Assembly: GCF_014636295.1 (NCBI RefSeq)
Contig: NZ_BMEC01000008.1
Span: forward strand, 248,001 to 312,000
DNA: 64,000 nt
DNA from: Marivirga lumbricoides
GTDB taxonomy: Bacteria; Bacteroidota; Bacteroidia; Cytophagales; Cyclobacteriaceae
Reading direction: 5' to 3'
Shown here: positions 43,317 through 52,778 of the stretch, in pieces
Layout of the letters: each line of letters opens with the position of its first letter
Numbering within the stretch: the first letter of the stretch is position 1
Notes under the pieces: generated by a model
Seen by the model: the letters and a program-made list of their open reading frames with translations, nothing else
The model's database searches: none
Told to the model about the DNA's origin: nothing
Program-made: the position numbers and the translations under genes

Positions 43317-44696
43317 ATGATTACAAAAGAACAAACCAGTAACTACTTAAACCAAAATAAACAACGCTTTCTTGATGAATTATTTGACTTGCTGCGCATA
43401 CCTAGTGTAAGTGCAGATAAGAAATTTAAGGGAGATGTACTGAAAGCTGCAGAGTTTCTTAAAAACAAATTAGAAGCAGCGGGGGCAGAAAATGTGGAGG
43501 TTTGTTCAACAGCAGGATACCCGATTGTATATGCAGATAAAATTATTAACCCTAATTTACCTACCGTATTGGTGTATGGCCATTATGATGTGCAGCCTGC
43601 CGACCCCTATGAGCTGTGGGATTCGGAGCCATTTAATCCTGTAATTAAAAACGGTAAAATTGTTGCCAGAGGCTCAGCGGATGATAAAGGGCAAATGTAT
43701 ATTCATATAAAGGCCTTTGAAATGATGATGAATAATGGTGGGGTGCCTTGCAATGTGAAATTTATGATTGAGGGTGAAGAGGAAGTTGGTTCTGAAAACC
43801 TGGAAGTGTTTATTAAAGAAAATACAGAAAAGCTTAAAGCAGATGTTATAGTAATATCAGATACTTCAATGATTGCCAATGAACACCCTTCAATGGCAGT
43901 GAGCTTAAAAGGCTTGAGTTATCTGGAAGTTGAGGTAACAGGCCCTAACAGAGACTTACATTCAGGCGTGTATGGTGGTGCTGTAGCTAACCCTATTAAT
44001 GTTTTGTGCAGAATGATTGCTTCCTTGCAGGATGAGAATAAAAAAGTAACTGTACCGGGTTTTTATGATAAAGTGGTTGAATTAACTAATGCTGAGAGGG
44101 AGAAAATGAATCTGGCTCCATTTGATCTTAATGACTTTAAAAATGACCTGGCTATCGATGATGTAGAGGGTGAAGCAGGTTATAATACTTTAGAAAGGCA
44201 GGGAATTAGACCAACGCTTGATGTTAATGGCATTTGGGGCGGCTATATTGGCGAAGGAGCCAAAACAGTGCTACCCTCAAAAGCATATGCTAAAATTTCA
44301 ATGAGACTGGTACCTAATCAAAACCACAGAGAAATTACGGAATTATTTAAGAAGCACTTTGAATCAATTGCACCAAAAAGCGTGAAGGTAAAGGTAAAGC
44401 CTCATCATGGAGGCATGCCTGCAGTTACACCTACTGATTCTGATGCTTATAGAGCAGCAGAGAGGGCTTTCGAAAAGGTATGGGGTAAAAAACCAATTCC
44501 TACCCGCGAGGGAGGAAGTATTCCTATTGTTTCGCTTTTTAAGGACGTATTGGGATTAGATAGTATTTTAATGGGATTTGGATTAAATTCAGATGCTATC
44601 CATTCACCTAACGAAAGCTTTGGAGTGGAAAACTACCTTAAGGGAATAGAAACTGTAGCTATGTTTCATCAGGAGTTTTCTGAAACAGGAAAATAG
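43317..44696 (+). CDS. M20-family dipeptidase
   Basis: 459 residues. Zinc ligands and catalytic residues are all in place: His in VYGHYDVQPADPYELWDS, the bridging Asp in ARGSADDKGQMY, Glu-Glu in IEGEEEVGSENL, Asp in VISDTSM and the last His in DAIHSPNESF. The dimerisation domain lies between (about 190-330), with DLHSGVYGG in it. The lack of a signal peptide puts it in the cytoplasm. It belongs to the carnosinase-like group and probably cleaves dipeptides. Last gene of the tpiA run; a strong terminator follows. Confidence 0.95.
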   Translation: MITKEQTSNYLNQNKQRFLDELFDLLRIPSVSADKKFKGDVLKAAEFLKNKLEAAGAENVEVCSTAGYPIVYADKIINPNLPTVLVYGHYDVQPADPYELWDSEPFNPVIKNGKIVARGSADDKGQMYIHIKAFEMMMNNGGVPCNVKFMIEGEEEVGSENLEVFIKENTEKLKADVIVISDTSMIANEHPSMAVSLKGLSYLEVEVTGPNRDLHSGVYGGAVANPINVLCRMIASLQDENKKVTVPGFYDKVVELTNAEREKMNLAPFDLNDFKNDLAIDDVEGEAGYNTLERQGIRPTLDVNGIWGGYIGEGAKTVLPSKAYAKISMRLVPNQNHREITELFKKHFESIAPKSVKVKVKPHHGGMPAVTPTDSDAYRAAERAFEKVWGKKPIPTREGGSIPIVSLFKDVLGLDSILMGFGLNSDAIHSPNESFGVENYLKGIETVAMFHQEFSETGK

Positions 44697-44715
44697 AGGC
44701 AATAAAAAATCAGTT

Positions 44716-44750
44716 AAAGCCACTTCTAAACAAATAGAAGTGGCTTTTTA
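44716..44750. terminator. Bidirectional Rho-independent terminator
   Basis: A perfect 12-bp stem (AAAGCCACTTCT at 44716-44727, complement at 44736-44747), 8-nt loop, followed by T's on the plus strand; the A-rich 5' flank gives a T tail on the minus strand too. It lies between the converging dipeptidase and exchanger genes. Confidence 0.85.
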
Positions 44751-44752
44751 GT

Positions 44753-45796
44753 TTATTGTTTTATCACAAAAGATGTTATTCCTACAGTTTCCAGCACCAT
44801 CCAGACTACAAAAAATGCATAAAGCGATAATAAAACAATAGCTTCCCATCGAAGGAGCGCCAGATTTGTTCGGAGAAAGATAAATAAGATTACGGTGATA
44901 ATTACGAGAAAGAGCATTAAAGGGGCAGCAATGGTAAAGTTTATAGTTGCTGTACCAGCAATTAATACACCTATGGGTACGGCTACCAATAAATCAAAAA
45001 TGTTGCTCCCCAATACATTGCCAAGGCTTACAGAACCTTGAAATTTTCTAGCTATTTTAATACTAACCACTGCATCAGGAATACTCGTAGCTCCGGCAAT
45101 GATGGTTACTCCCCAGATAAAGTCCGGAGTATTGAAATACTCCCCAAGAAAAATAGCTCCACTTACCAAACCCTCTACACTACCAATAATTAGCACCAGG
45201 CTCAGGAGTAGCTTCCCCCACTCTTTGCCAACATTAATTGTAGCTTTATCTACTCCAAGCACTTCCATTTTTTCTATGTTTCTTCTGAAATCCCGGGTTT
45301 CCATACTCTGAATAAAGAGATAGAGTCCATAAAATATAATAGGAATTAAAGCGATCCATCGGTTCATTTCACCGGTAATGTTAAATGAACTACTATCCAC
45401 AGGGTAATAAATAACAGCTAATGCAAAAGCAATCATTAATACTGCTACAGAAATTACATAATATTGAACATCCTTGTAAATCAGCATAATATCTGTTGGC
45501 ATTCTTTTTACCACCAAACCGGAAATGCCTGGGATTACTAAAATATTAAAAATGGCTGAGCCAACTATAGCAGCTACACCTAAATTAAATTTTCCATGAA
45601 TAGAGGTGGAGAGAACTGTAGCGGCCAATTCCGGAAAGCTGGAGCCTACTGCAGTTATTATAGTTCCCTGAACTAATGGCGGAAGTCTATAATAAGCAGC
45701 TAATTGTTCTGATGAAGCTTCTAAAAGACCCCCTCCTTTCCATACAATCCATGAGCACGCTATGATTATAAAGATGTAGAAGAATAAAGTTCCCAT
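44753..45796 (-). CDS. Calcium/sodium exchanger, CaCA family
   Basis: 347 residues in about ten membrane helices. The two inverted alpha repeats are visible: GTIITAVGSSFPELAATVLST with AAIVGSAIFNILVIPG in the first half, and IIAGATSIPDAVVSIKIARKF with GNVLGSNIFDLLVAVPIG in the second. The second has Asp where the first has Glu, a frequent variation. It exports Ca2+ (or Na+) across the inner membrane against another cation. Divergent from the lipoprotein at 45.9 kb, with no close partner gene. Confidence 0.95.
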   Translation of the reverse strand: MGTLFFYIFIIIACSWIVWKGGGLLEASSEQLAAYYRLPPLVQGTIITAVGSSFPELAATVLSTSIHGKFNLGVAAIVGSAIFNILVIPGISGLVVKRMPTDIMLIYKDVQYYVISVAVLMIAFALAVIYYPVDSSSFNITGEMNRWIALIPIIFYGLYLFIQSMETRDFRRNIEKMEVLGVDKATINVGKEWGKLLLSLVLIIGSVEGLVSGAIFLGEYFNTPDFIWGVTIIAGATSIPDAVVSIKIARKFQGSVSLGNVLGSNIFDLLVAVPIGVLIAGTATINFTIAAPLMLFLVIITVILFIFLRTNLALLRWEAIVLLSLYAFFVVWMVLETVGITSFVIKQ

Positions 45797-45922
45797 TTAT
45801 TTTTATTAAAGGTTATAGTTATTAGGCAAAAGATGAATGTAATTATTTTTTGAAAAAATAAATATGAAAAGTGCAATTGGTTTAGTTTTTGCAAGGAAAA
45901 ATTAAATCAAACATAAGAAAAA

Positions 45923-46369
45923 ATGAGAAATTTAAAACTGTTATTCGTTTTTGCGGGCTTTTGCCTGGTGTTTTCGTGCTCAGATGAGGAAATACTTGAT
46001 AGAAAGGAAGATAAAATTACTGGTACCTGGTATTTTGATAAAGCCTTTTATAAAACTGATCATGCATTGTTTAGAACTAATGTAATCGAAGACTATGCAG
46101 GTGATTTTATAACTTTCTATCCTGATTATACTGCAATTTATGAAGATCGGTCTTTAAATGCAGTTTTTGATGGAGACTGGTCTTTGTTTCTGGATAGGTA
46201 TGACGATGGAGAGAAAATTTTTACCATGGAGATGATATTTTATGATTATGTAAACAGAAGTGATTTCGTATACTTTGGAGAAATGACAAGAATTTCCAGA
46301 AATAATATCACGCTAAAAGTTCGGGATGACAGAGGCGAGTATACCTTCAAATTAGATAAATTGAATTAA
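45923..46369 (+). CDS. Small lipoprotein, lipocalin-like size
   Basis: 148 residues with a lipoprotein signal (LLFVFAGFCLVFSCSDEE, cysteine near residue 19). The mature part is a single beta-rich domain: KITGTWYFDKAFYKTD at its start and RISRNNITLKVRDDRGEYTFKLDKL at its end. The GTW motif near the N-terminus and the strand pattern match the lipocalin-like lipoproteins common in Bacteroidota. It lies 59 bp upstream of the TPR-CHAT gene on the same strand and may be co-transcribed with it. Confidence 0.82.
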   Translation: MRNLKLLFVFAGFCLVFSCSDEEILDRKEDKITGTWYFDKAFYKTDHALFRTNVIEDYAGDFITFYPDYTAIYEDRSLNAVFDGDWSLFLDRYDDGEKIFTMEMIFYDYVNRSDFVYFGEMTRISRNNITLKVRDDRGEYTFKLDKLN

Positions 46370-46428
46370 TAAGATTTTGGATATCAGTTAATTAAGCTAT
46401 ATCTTAATGACGAAATTTCAATTACATA

Positions 46429-49056
46429 ATGCGAATTGTCTTACTTCTTATGTTTGCCTCTTATTGCAATGCTATCTTAGCACAAACAGCAAAGGAGCTT
46501 AATCTTGAGGCTACGGAGGCTTATAGGAAAAATGATTATAAGCTAACTATTCTCTTGTCCCAAAAAGCTTTGCGGAGCATCAACGCAGAAACAAAACGTA
46601 ACAGGAAGGATTATCTTAATGCACTTCGCAACTTAGGGTACTCGGAAATGTCTTTAGGCAATTATGAGAAATCCCTGCAATATTTTCAGCAATTTTATTC
46701 TACCTCCCATCAGGAAAAGAAGAATTCAATAGAGTATCTAGAGTCTTTTCCTTCTATGACTAAAATCTATAATGCACTAAATAAAGTGGATTCAGCAGAG
46801 TTTTATTATGAAGCAGGCATTACTGAGATAAATAAAGTGATTAATAGAAATAACCGCTTCTACAGAAGTAATATTTTAAAGCATTATGAGATTCTGGTAG
46901 AATTGAAAGCTGCACATGCTACATCATCGGCTCAAAAGGGCCTAACAAATAAAGCTATCAGCACCATTGAGCCCTTAATTCCAGAAATAGAGCAATTGTT
47001 TCCCGATGAGTATGAGAGTCTTTATTTCTATATAACCTTACTTAATAACTTAGGCAGTTATTACATGGAGATTGATGATTTTGATAAGGCGGAATTTTAT
47101 TTCGAGAAGCATAGCAATGTTGTAGATGATGAAGATTATCCAATCGACTATCTTCTGTCTTTATCCAACCGTGGTATTATTTATAGTAAAGTGGGTAATC
47201 AGGACTCAGCAATATCTTTATTTCAACAAGCAAGAAAATATGGGGAAGAACACAATCTTCACACCAGAAATGAATTCAAAAGTGTACTTGCAAACCTGGG
47301 TAATGAATATTTGAACATTGAAGAATACGATCAAGCTTCTTTTTATCTGCAGAAGTCACTGCAACTGCAGAAAGAGCAGAGCTCTTACAATGCCTATCTA
47401 TATAAAGCCACATTATTCAATTTAGCTACTGCCTATAATTGGCAGGGAAAATATGATCAGGCAAGTGTGGTATTTAAGATGCTGCTTTCGAAGATAAATA
47501 CAGATATACAATACAATTTTACTTTTCTCAATGAAAATGAGAAAAGTGCTTTCTTTAAAACACAGCAATTTTATTTTGAGAATTTTACAAATTATTGCTT
47601 TGAAGCGAGCGGATTTATACCTTCTATTCAATATTCTTCTGAACACTATTCCGATTTATCCCTTAGTAAAGATTTGTATAATAACAGGTTATATACAAAG
47701 GGGCTCATTTTAAATGCCACAGCAAAAATGCGCTATCGGCTACTGAACAATAGCAAAGATGAGGAGAGGCAACTTTATCAGGAATGGGTAAACAAAAAGC
47801 ACGCTTTAAGAAGCCTGACAGGTGCAAGCAATGTGTCTTTGGAAGCTGTAGAGGCTGCGGAAAAGGATTTGGCTTTTGTAGAAAACAAATTAGTTGAAAT
47901 TTCCGAGTCATTTAAACACGGTTTTCTTGTTAAAGAAGTTACCTGGAAGGATATACAAAGACAACTGAAAAAAGGTGAGGCTGCAGTCGAAATAATAAGA
48001 ATGCTTAATGGTTTAGGGTATCTCATATTAATATTAACACCTGAAACAGTAGAAATGCCAGCAATGACCTATATTCTCAGTAAGGGCGGTAAGTTTATGG
48101 AGAAAGAGATGTTCAGTTATTATAAAAATTCCATAAAATATCAGATTGAAGATAAACTCTCTTATTCTAACTATTGGGCTCCTATCATTGGTGAAATAGG
48201 AAAGCTAATGGGAAGCTCCCAACTGGAAAAACTATATGTCTCTGCTGATGGCATTTACCATCAAATAAACATCAATACACTTCAGAATCCGGAAACAGGT
48301 AAATTTGTTATTGATGAGTTAGAGGTTCATATGTTGGAATCTACCAAACAACTTACACAGAACTTCTTATTTTCGAACAGAGAAAAAACGGCTGTTTTGA
48401 TTGGTAATCCTGCTTTTACTGTAAATTCAGAAAGTGCGAATGAAGTGTATTTGCCTTTATTAGGAACCGAGGAGGAATTAGAAAAAGTTTCCAGTCTTTT
48501 AGAAGCTGAAAGGTACACTGTGGATGTTAATAAAGGGAGGGAGGCAACAGAGCAGAAAATACGAGAAATTAAATCACCAAAAATAATACATTTGGCCACA
48601 CATGGTTTCTTTATTGATGAGCAGTCATCTGGTGAAGATGACAACTTGCTGATAGCGCTATTACTTAATTCTGGCTTGGCATTGTCAGGAGTTAACCAGC
48701 GTGATGAGAGAATTCGTGAAAACGGTATATTAAGGGCTTACGAAGCGACCGAGTTAAATTTAGATTCCACAGAATTGGTAGTGCTGTCAGCTTGTGAAAC
48801 GGGGTTAGGAAACTATTATCCGGGTCAGGGGGTTTATGGTCTCCAAAAAGCTTTCTTTGCTGCGGGTACCAAAAACATTATAATGAGCTTATGGAAGGTA
48901 GATGATAGTGCTACACAAAAACTAATGAGTTATTTTTATGATTTTTGGCTTCAGGGCAACAGCATGTCGTCAGCTTTTCGCCAAGCGCAAGTTCAGCTGC
49001 GGAAGGCTTATCCTGAGCCCTACTTTTGGGGTGCATTTGTATTAAATAGTAATTAA
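46429..49056 (+). CDS. TPR-CHAT domain protease, secreted
   Basis: 875 residues. Signal peptide (VLLLMFASYCNAILAQ), about nine TPR repeats from 25 to 390 (LNALRNLGYSEMSLGNYEKSLQYFQQF, LLNNLGSYYMEIDDFDKAEFYFEKH), then a C-terminal CHAT domain (about 590-875) with the caspase-type dyad His725 in HLATHGFF and Cys789 in VLSACETGLG. CHAT proteases cleave partners after a sensor binds; bacterial examples act in defence and toxin systems. Here the signal peptide places it outside the cytoplasm, unlike defence CHATs. TPRs would select substrates or partners. The small lipoprotein just upstream is the only candidate partner. Confidence 0.93.
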   Translation: MRIVLLLMFASYCNAILAQTAKELNLEATEAYRKNDYKLTILLSQKALRSINAETKRNRKDYLNALRNLGYSEMSLGNYEKSLQYFQQFYSTSHQEKKNSIEYLESFPSMTKIYNALNKVDSAEFYYEAGITEINKVINRNNRFYRSNILKHYEILVELKAAHATSSAQKGLTNKAISTIEPLIPEIEQLFPDEYESLYFYITLLNNLGSYYMEIDDFDKAEFYFEKHSNVVDDEDYPIDYLLSLSNRGIIYSKVGNQDSAISLFQQARKYGEEHNLHTRNEFKSVLANLGNEYLNIEEYDQASFYLQKSLQLQKEQSSYNAYLYKATLFNLATAYNWQGKYDQASVVFKMLLSKINTDIQYNFTFLNENEKSAFFKTQQFYFENFTNYCFEASGFIPSIQYSSEHYSDLSLSKDLYNNRLYTKGLILNATAKMRYRLLNNSKDEERQLYQEWVNKKHALRSLTGASNVSLEAVEAAEKDLAFVENKLVEISESFKHGFLVKEVTWKDIQRQLKKGEAAVEIIRMLNGLGYLILILTPETVEMPAMTYILSKGGKFMEKEMFSYYKNSIKYQIEDKLSYSNYWAPIIGEIGKLMGSSQLEKLYVSADGIYHQININTLQNPETGKFVIDELEVHMLESTKQLTQNFLFSNREKTAVLIGNPAFTVNSESANEVYLPLLGTEEELEKVSSLLEAERYTVDVNKGREATEQKIREIKSPKIIHLATHGFFIDEQSSGEDDNLLIALLLNSGLALSGVNQRDERIRENGILRAYEATELNLDSTELVVLSACETGLGNYYPGQGVYGLQKAFFAAGTKNIIMSLWKVDDSATQKLMSYFYDFWLQGNSMSSAFRQAQVQLRKAYPEPYFWGAFVLNSN

Positions 49057-49151
49057 GTTTTACAGAACCTTTGCTCTTATAAATAGAGCTTTTAAGTTGT
49101 TAATTGCTATCACTATCTCACTACTTAGTGAGCACTACCAGATAAAAAAGG

Positions 49152-50510
49152 TTATACTATTCCCTGTGCCTTCATTGCATCGGCTACTTTTAGAAATCCA
49201 AAAATGTTAGCGGCTTCCAAATAGTCATGGCTATTCAGTTCATATTCCTCAATAGTCTTTCTACAGTCATCATGGATTCGCTTCATAATATTTTTGAGTT
49301 TTTCGTCTACTTCATCTTTGGTCCAGTATACGCCCATTCTATTTTGAGTCATTTCTAATCCTGAAACTGCAACCCCTCCGGCATTGCAAGCTTTGCCTGG
49401 TGCGTATAGGATTTTGGCTTCCTGTAAAACATCAATGGCATCAGCCATAGTGGGCATATTAGCTCCTTCAGCCAATAGTTTAATACCGTTCTTCTTCAGG
49501 TTTTTGGCATCTTTTACCTTTACTTCATTCTGAGTAGCGCACGGAAAGGCACAGTCTGCCTTTGTTTCCCAAATAGGTTTGAAGTCTTTTGAAGAGTCTG
49601 TTTCTGTATATTTTGCCTTAGAGTATTTCTCTGTATATTCTTTAATACGGCCACGAGAAACATTCTTAATGTACATAATGTGTTCCAGCTTTTCCTCATC
49701 TATTCCTTCTTCATCATATATAAAGCCGGAAGAATCTGACATGGTAACGGGCTTTGCGCCTAGCTGAATTAATTTTTCTACTGCATATTGCGCAACATTT
49801 CCTGCACCCGAAACTATGCATGTTTTTCCTTCCAATGATTCACCATTGCTTGCCATCATATTCTCAGCAAAATAAACCAGCCCGTAGCCTGTGGCTTCAG
49901 GCCTTATAGGACTACCTCCCCATTTTGGTCCTTTTCCTGTTAATACCCCTGTAAATTCATTTTGTAATTTTTTATACGCGCCAAACAAATAACCAATCTC
50001 TCTGCTGCCTACGCCTATATCTCCCGCGGGCACGTCTGTAAAATGTCCAATGTGCCTGTATAATTCGGACATAAACGCCTGGCAAAAGCGCATTATTTCC
50101 TGGTCAGATTTTTCTTTAGGGTTGAAATCTGATCCTCCTTTACCTCCACCAAGTGGTAAGCCGGTTAGTGCATTTTTAAAAACCTGCTCAAAGGCGAGAA
50201 ACTTCAAAATACTTTGATTCACAGAGGGGTGAAACCGCAGGCCTCCTTTATACGGTCCCAGGGCACTGTTCATTTGTACCCTATATCCTCTGTTTACTTG
50301 CACATTTCCTTCATCGTCTACCCAGTTTACACGAAAAGAAATTAATCTTTCAGGCTCAGCAAGCCTTTCTAAGATCTTTAATTGATGATATTCCGGATGT
50401 TTTTTCAATACTTTACCTATAGAAGAAATTACCTCTTCAACGGCTTGTAAAAATTCGGTTTCGTTAGGATTTCTTTTTTCTATTCTATCGTATAACTCGT
50501 TTTCTGACAT
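49152..50510 (-). CDS. gdhA: Glutamate dehydrogenase, NADP-specific type
   Basis: 452 residues, the hexameric short form. Substrate lysines lie in YKGGLRFHPSVNQSILKFLAFEQVFKNALTGLPLGGGKGGSDF (conserved pieces GGLRFHP and GGGKGGSDF), catalytic Asp in DVPAGDIGVG, and the nucleotide fold in CIVSGAGNVAQYAVEKL. The neighbourhood PKWGGSPIRPEATGYG is typical of the NADP-type assimilatory enzyme. It makes glutamate from 2-oxoglutarate and ammonium. Alone on its strand. Confidence 0.97.
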   Translation of the reverse strand: MSENELYDRIEKRNPNETEFLQAVEEVISSIGKVLKKHPEYHQLKILERLAEPERLISFRVNWVDDEGNVQVNRGYRVQMNSALGPYKGGLRFHPSVNQSILKFLAFEQVFKNALTGLPLGGGKGGSDFNPKEKSDQEIMRFCQAFMSELYRHIGHFTDVPAGDIGVGSREIGYLFGAYKKLQNEFTGVLTGKGPKWGGSPIRPEATGYGLVYFAENMMASNGESLEGKTCIVSGAGNVAQYAVEKLIQLGAKPVTMSDSSGFIYDEEGIDEEKLEHIMYIKNVSRGRIKEYTEKYSKAKYTETDSSKDFKPIWETKADCAFPCATQNEVKVKDAKNLKKNGIKLLAEGANMPTMADAIDVLQEAKILYAPGKACNAGGVAVSGLEMTQNRMGVYWTKDEVDEKLKNIMKRIHDDCRKTIEEYELNSHDYLEAANIFGFLKVADAMKAQGIV

Positions 50511-50688
50511 AATAAGTTTTGTTTGCTATTAGTAACTCAACCTGAAGAAATTCTGTTTAAAAGATGAGCAGAGTCAGAATTTCCATTAAGTGAATGGATG
50601 AATTTGTTACATCTGTGCATATTAGCTCTTACTATTTACTTGATTTATCTCTGAATGTTTAGATCATTACCATCTTATTTAAAAATTT

Positions 50689-51153
50689 ATGCCGCATTCA
50701 TCAAAGCCTGACCTCAAATGGATCAGAAGAATCTCTCAACTGCTTGATTCAAAATTTAGAATTCCATCAACTTCCATTCGGTTTGGCCTGGATCCTATCT
50801 TCAGTATAATTCCTGGCCTGGGCGATTTAGGGACTTATGTGGTTTCTCTCATGATTGTATATACCGTAAGAAAAAATGGAGCCAGTGGAGAGTTAGTTAT
50901 GAAAATGCTCATCAATGCATCGCTGGATGCATTGATTGGTTCAATTCCGATTCTGGGAACCATTTTCGATGTATGGTATAAATCCAATGAGAAGAACCTT
51001 CGATTAGTGCAGGAGTATTATGAAGAGGGTAAACATCAGGGGTCAGGAAAGGGACTGCTTTTTTTGGTTATTTTAATAGTTATCTCAATTATTGCAGCGT
51101 TAATTTATATTGCCTGGTGGGCAATTGTGGAGTTGGGAGAGTTAATCTCTTAA
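50689..51153 (+). CDS. DUF4112 membrane protein
   Basis: 154 residues. The DUF4112 pattern RFGLDPIFSIIPGLGDLGTYVVSL at about 29-52 and its echo SLDALIGSIPILGTIFDVWYKSNEKN are clear. Hydrophobic segments occur at about 45-60, 83-100 and 125-147. Function unknown in all members known to me. Upstream it faces gdhA over 178 bp. It starts a pair with the SRPBCC gene 17 bp on, and the two converge with three other small membrane genes. Confidence 0.92.
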   Translation: MPHSSKPDLKWIRRISQLLDSKFRIPSTSIRFGLDPIFSIIPGLGDLGTYVVSLMIVYTVRKNGASGELVMKMLINASLDALIGSIPILGTIFDVWYKSNEKNLRLVQEYYEEGKHQGSGKGLLFLVILIVISIIAALIYIAWWAIVELGELIS

Positions 51154-51170
51154 AAATTTAAGTCGATCGA

Positions 51171-51644
51171 ATGCCTAATATTCACATTACTACCTTCATT
51201 AATGCTCCGCTTGAAAGATGTTTTGATTTATCAAGAAGTATTGATTTGCATAAGATATCTACTCAGCATACTAATGAAGAAGCTATTGATGGTGTAACTT
51301 CCGGATTAATTGATTTAGGAGAGCATGTTACCTGGAGAGCCAGGCATTTTTTTGTAACTCAGAAATTAACTACTAAAATTACGGAATACGAAAGCCCATT
51401 TTTCTTTGTAGATGAGATGGAGAAAGGAGCATTTGAGAGCTTCCGTCATGAACACTTCTTTAAAAGTAGCAATGGCATAACCGAAATGACAGATCATTTC
51501 CTTTATAAATCTCCTTTTGGAATTTTAGGGAGTTTAGCAGATTTTATATTTCTTAAGCGATATATGAAAAACCTTTTACTGGGAAGAAATAAAGTGATTA
51601 AGGATTTTGCAGAATCTGACAGGTGGAAAGAACTACTAGAGTAG
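51171..51644 (+). CDS. SRPBCC-fold protein (CDC/oligoketide-cyclase-like)
   Basis: 157 residues of SRPBCC (START/Bet v1-like) type: ITTFINAPLERCFDLSRSIDLHKIST at the N-terminus, HVTWRARHFFVTQKLTTKITEYESPFFFVDEMEKGAFESFRHEHFF in the middle (key pieces WRARHFF and RHEHFF), and a C-terminal helix after LKRYMKNLLLGRNKVIK. Such proteins are named cell-division-inhibitor-like in many genomes but usually bind hydrophobic ligands. No membrane helix or signal. 17 bp after DUF4112, probably one operon. Confidence 0.9.
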   Translation: MPNIHITTFINAPLERCFDLSRSIDLHKISTQHTNEEAIDGVTSGLIDLGEHVTWRARHFFVTQKLTTKITEYESPFFFVDEMEKGAFESFRHEHFFKSSNGITEMTDHFLYKSPFGILGSLADFIFLKRYMKNLLLGRNKVIKDFAESDRWKELLE

Positions 51645-51674
51645 ACAATAGCTCTTTTTTAGAGAGCCATTGTC
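51644..51674. terminator. Bidirectional hairpin terminator
   Basis: A 12-bp stem with one mismatch (GACAATAGCTCT at 51644-51655, partner at 51663-51674), between the converging SRPBCC and DUF4235 genes. A TTTTTT run lies in the loop side rather than the tail. Confidence 0.6.
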
Positions 51675-51682
51675 AGTATATG

Positions 51683-51976
51683 CTAATCTAAATATTCCGG
51701 TAATTCGCCATCCAGCTCTTTCCAGGCTTTCGCAAATTTATCGCGTGCTATCAGCTTAAAGGTTGTACCAACAACCGCCAGGCTTATGGAGAAGAGTATC
51801 ACTTCCTTCAGGCTTGATTCATTAGAGTAAGGGTTTTCCGGTGGCTGCTGCCTGGTGATTTTTTGCCAACTTTTTTTAACCAGTTCTTTGGTTAAGAAGC
51901 TGATACCTACAGCAGATACTGTTTCTAAAACCTGATAATTTCGTTTGGTTAAATATTTTTTATTAATGAGTGTCAT
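51683..51976 (-). CDS. DUF4235 membrane protein
   Basis: 97 residues with two probable helices: about 16-34 (VLETVSAVGISFLTKELV) and about 60-80 (LKEVILFSISLAVVGTTFKL). The FLTKELVKKSWQKITRQQPPENP segment is the part of DUF4235 I recognise, a small inner-membrane protein of unknown function often found beside DUF1206 or other stress genes. 12 bp downstream of DUF1206 and likely co-transcribed. Confidence 0.85.
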   Translation of the reverse strand: MTLINKKYLTKRNYQVLETVSAVGISFLTKELVKKSWQKITRQQPPENPYSNESSLKEVILFSISLAVVGTTFKLIARDKFAKAWKELDGELPEYLD

Positions 51977-51988
51977 ATTTAGATCTGT

Positions 51989-52771
51989 TTAAATGCCCAA
52001 TGTTTTATACCTGGCTTTTACAATCATAAAAAAGCCATATGCTAATAAGCCGGCAGCTATTACAGCCAACACAATTGTACCGAATTCATTCTGAAGAAAA
52101 CTGAATGCGTCTTTTGTTCCGCCTGCTTCGCTGGAGTTTGCACTGAATGCCGCTCTAAACATTAAGTAGGAAATTACTGCAATCACTACACCTCTGGCAG
52201 TGTAACCAATATATCCTGTTTTTAAAACCATACTCTCCACATTACTGTCCAATTCGGCTGCCTGCACATTCTCCTTAAATTTTCCTGAATAGGCTCTGTA
52301 AAATTGGTAAATGGATTTGCCAAGAAATGCGGCTCCAACAATACCAACAAGTACCTGTCCAAAAGGCTTACTTAGCAAGGTTGAAGCCATAGATTCCTGA
52401 CCACCACCAGAGCCTCCTCCGCTTGTAAATATCATTTTTGCAGCTGTAAATGCTAAAAACCCATAAAATATGGCGGATAATGCGAATCCGAACCTGGTTA
52501 CAAAACCTTTGAAGTCGTTTCCAATATCCTGAGGATCTGCAATGGCCTGGTAAAATCTATAAAATGTGAAACCGAGAAGCCCTAGTGCAGTAATTCCTAG
52601 TATAATTTGTCCGAAAGGTTGGCTACTAAGGGTTTCAAGTACCCCACTAGAGCCAGTCTTTTTTCCTCCTTCACCAAAGGCTGCAGCTACTGTCAGCCCA
52701 CCTATTAAACAATAAACAAAGCCCTTTGTGGCAATTCCAAAACGTGCGAATTTTTCTTTCTTATTATTCAT
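51989..52771 (-). CDS. DUF1206 membrane protein with three internal repeats
   Basis: 260 residues from the ATG at 52771 (MNNKKEKFARFG); a longer frame to 52813 overlaps the yqaE-like gene. The DUF1206 three-repeat layout is clear, each repeat with two helices: KFARFGIATKGFVYCLIGGL with PFGQIILGITALGLLGFTFY; RFGFALSAIFYGFLAFTAAK with PFGQVLVGIVGAAFLGKSIY; KTGYIGYTARGVVIAVISYL with EFGTIVLAVIAAGLLAYGFF. Six helices in all. Function unknown; probably inner membrane. Between yqaE and DUF4235. Confidence 0.93.
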   Translation of the reverse strand: MNNKKEKFARFGIATKGFVYCLIGGLTVAAAFGEGGKKTGSSGVLETLSSQPFGQIILGITALGLLGFTFYRFYQAIADPQDIGNDFKGFVTRFGFALSAIFYGFLAFTAAKMIFTSGGGSGGGQESMASTLLSKPFGQVLVGIVGAAFLGKSIYQFYRAYSGKFKENVQAAELDSNVESMVLKTGYIGYTARGVVIAVISYLMFRAAFSANSSEAGGTKDAFSFLQNEFGTIVLAVIAAGLLAYGFFMIVKARYKTLGI

Positions 52772-52778
52772 AGGAATC

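Noticed and set aside
46429-49056. CHAT protease as part of an intracellular defence system (Craspase-like)
   Set aside because: It has a signal peptide and no CRISPR effector, nuclease or gasdermin gene nearby.
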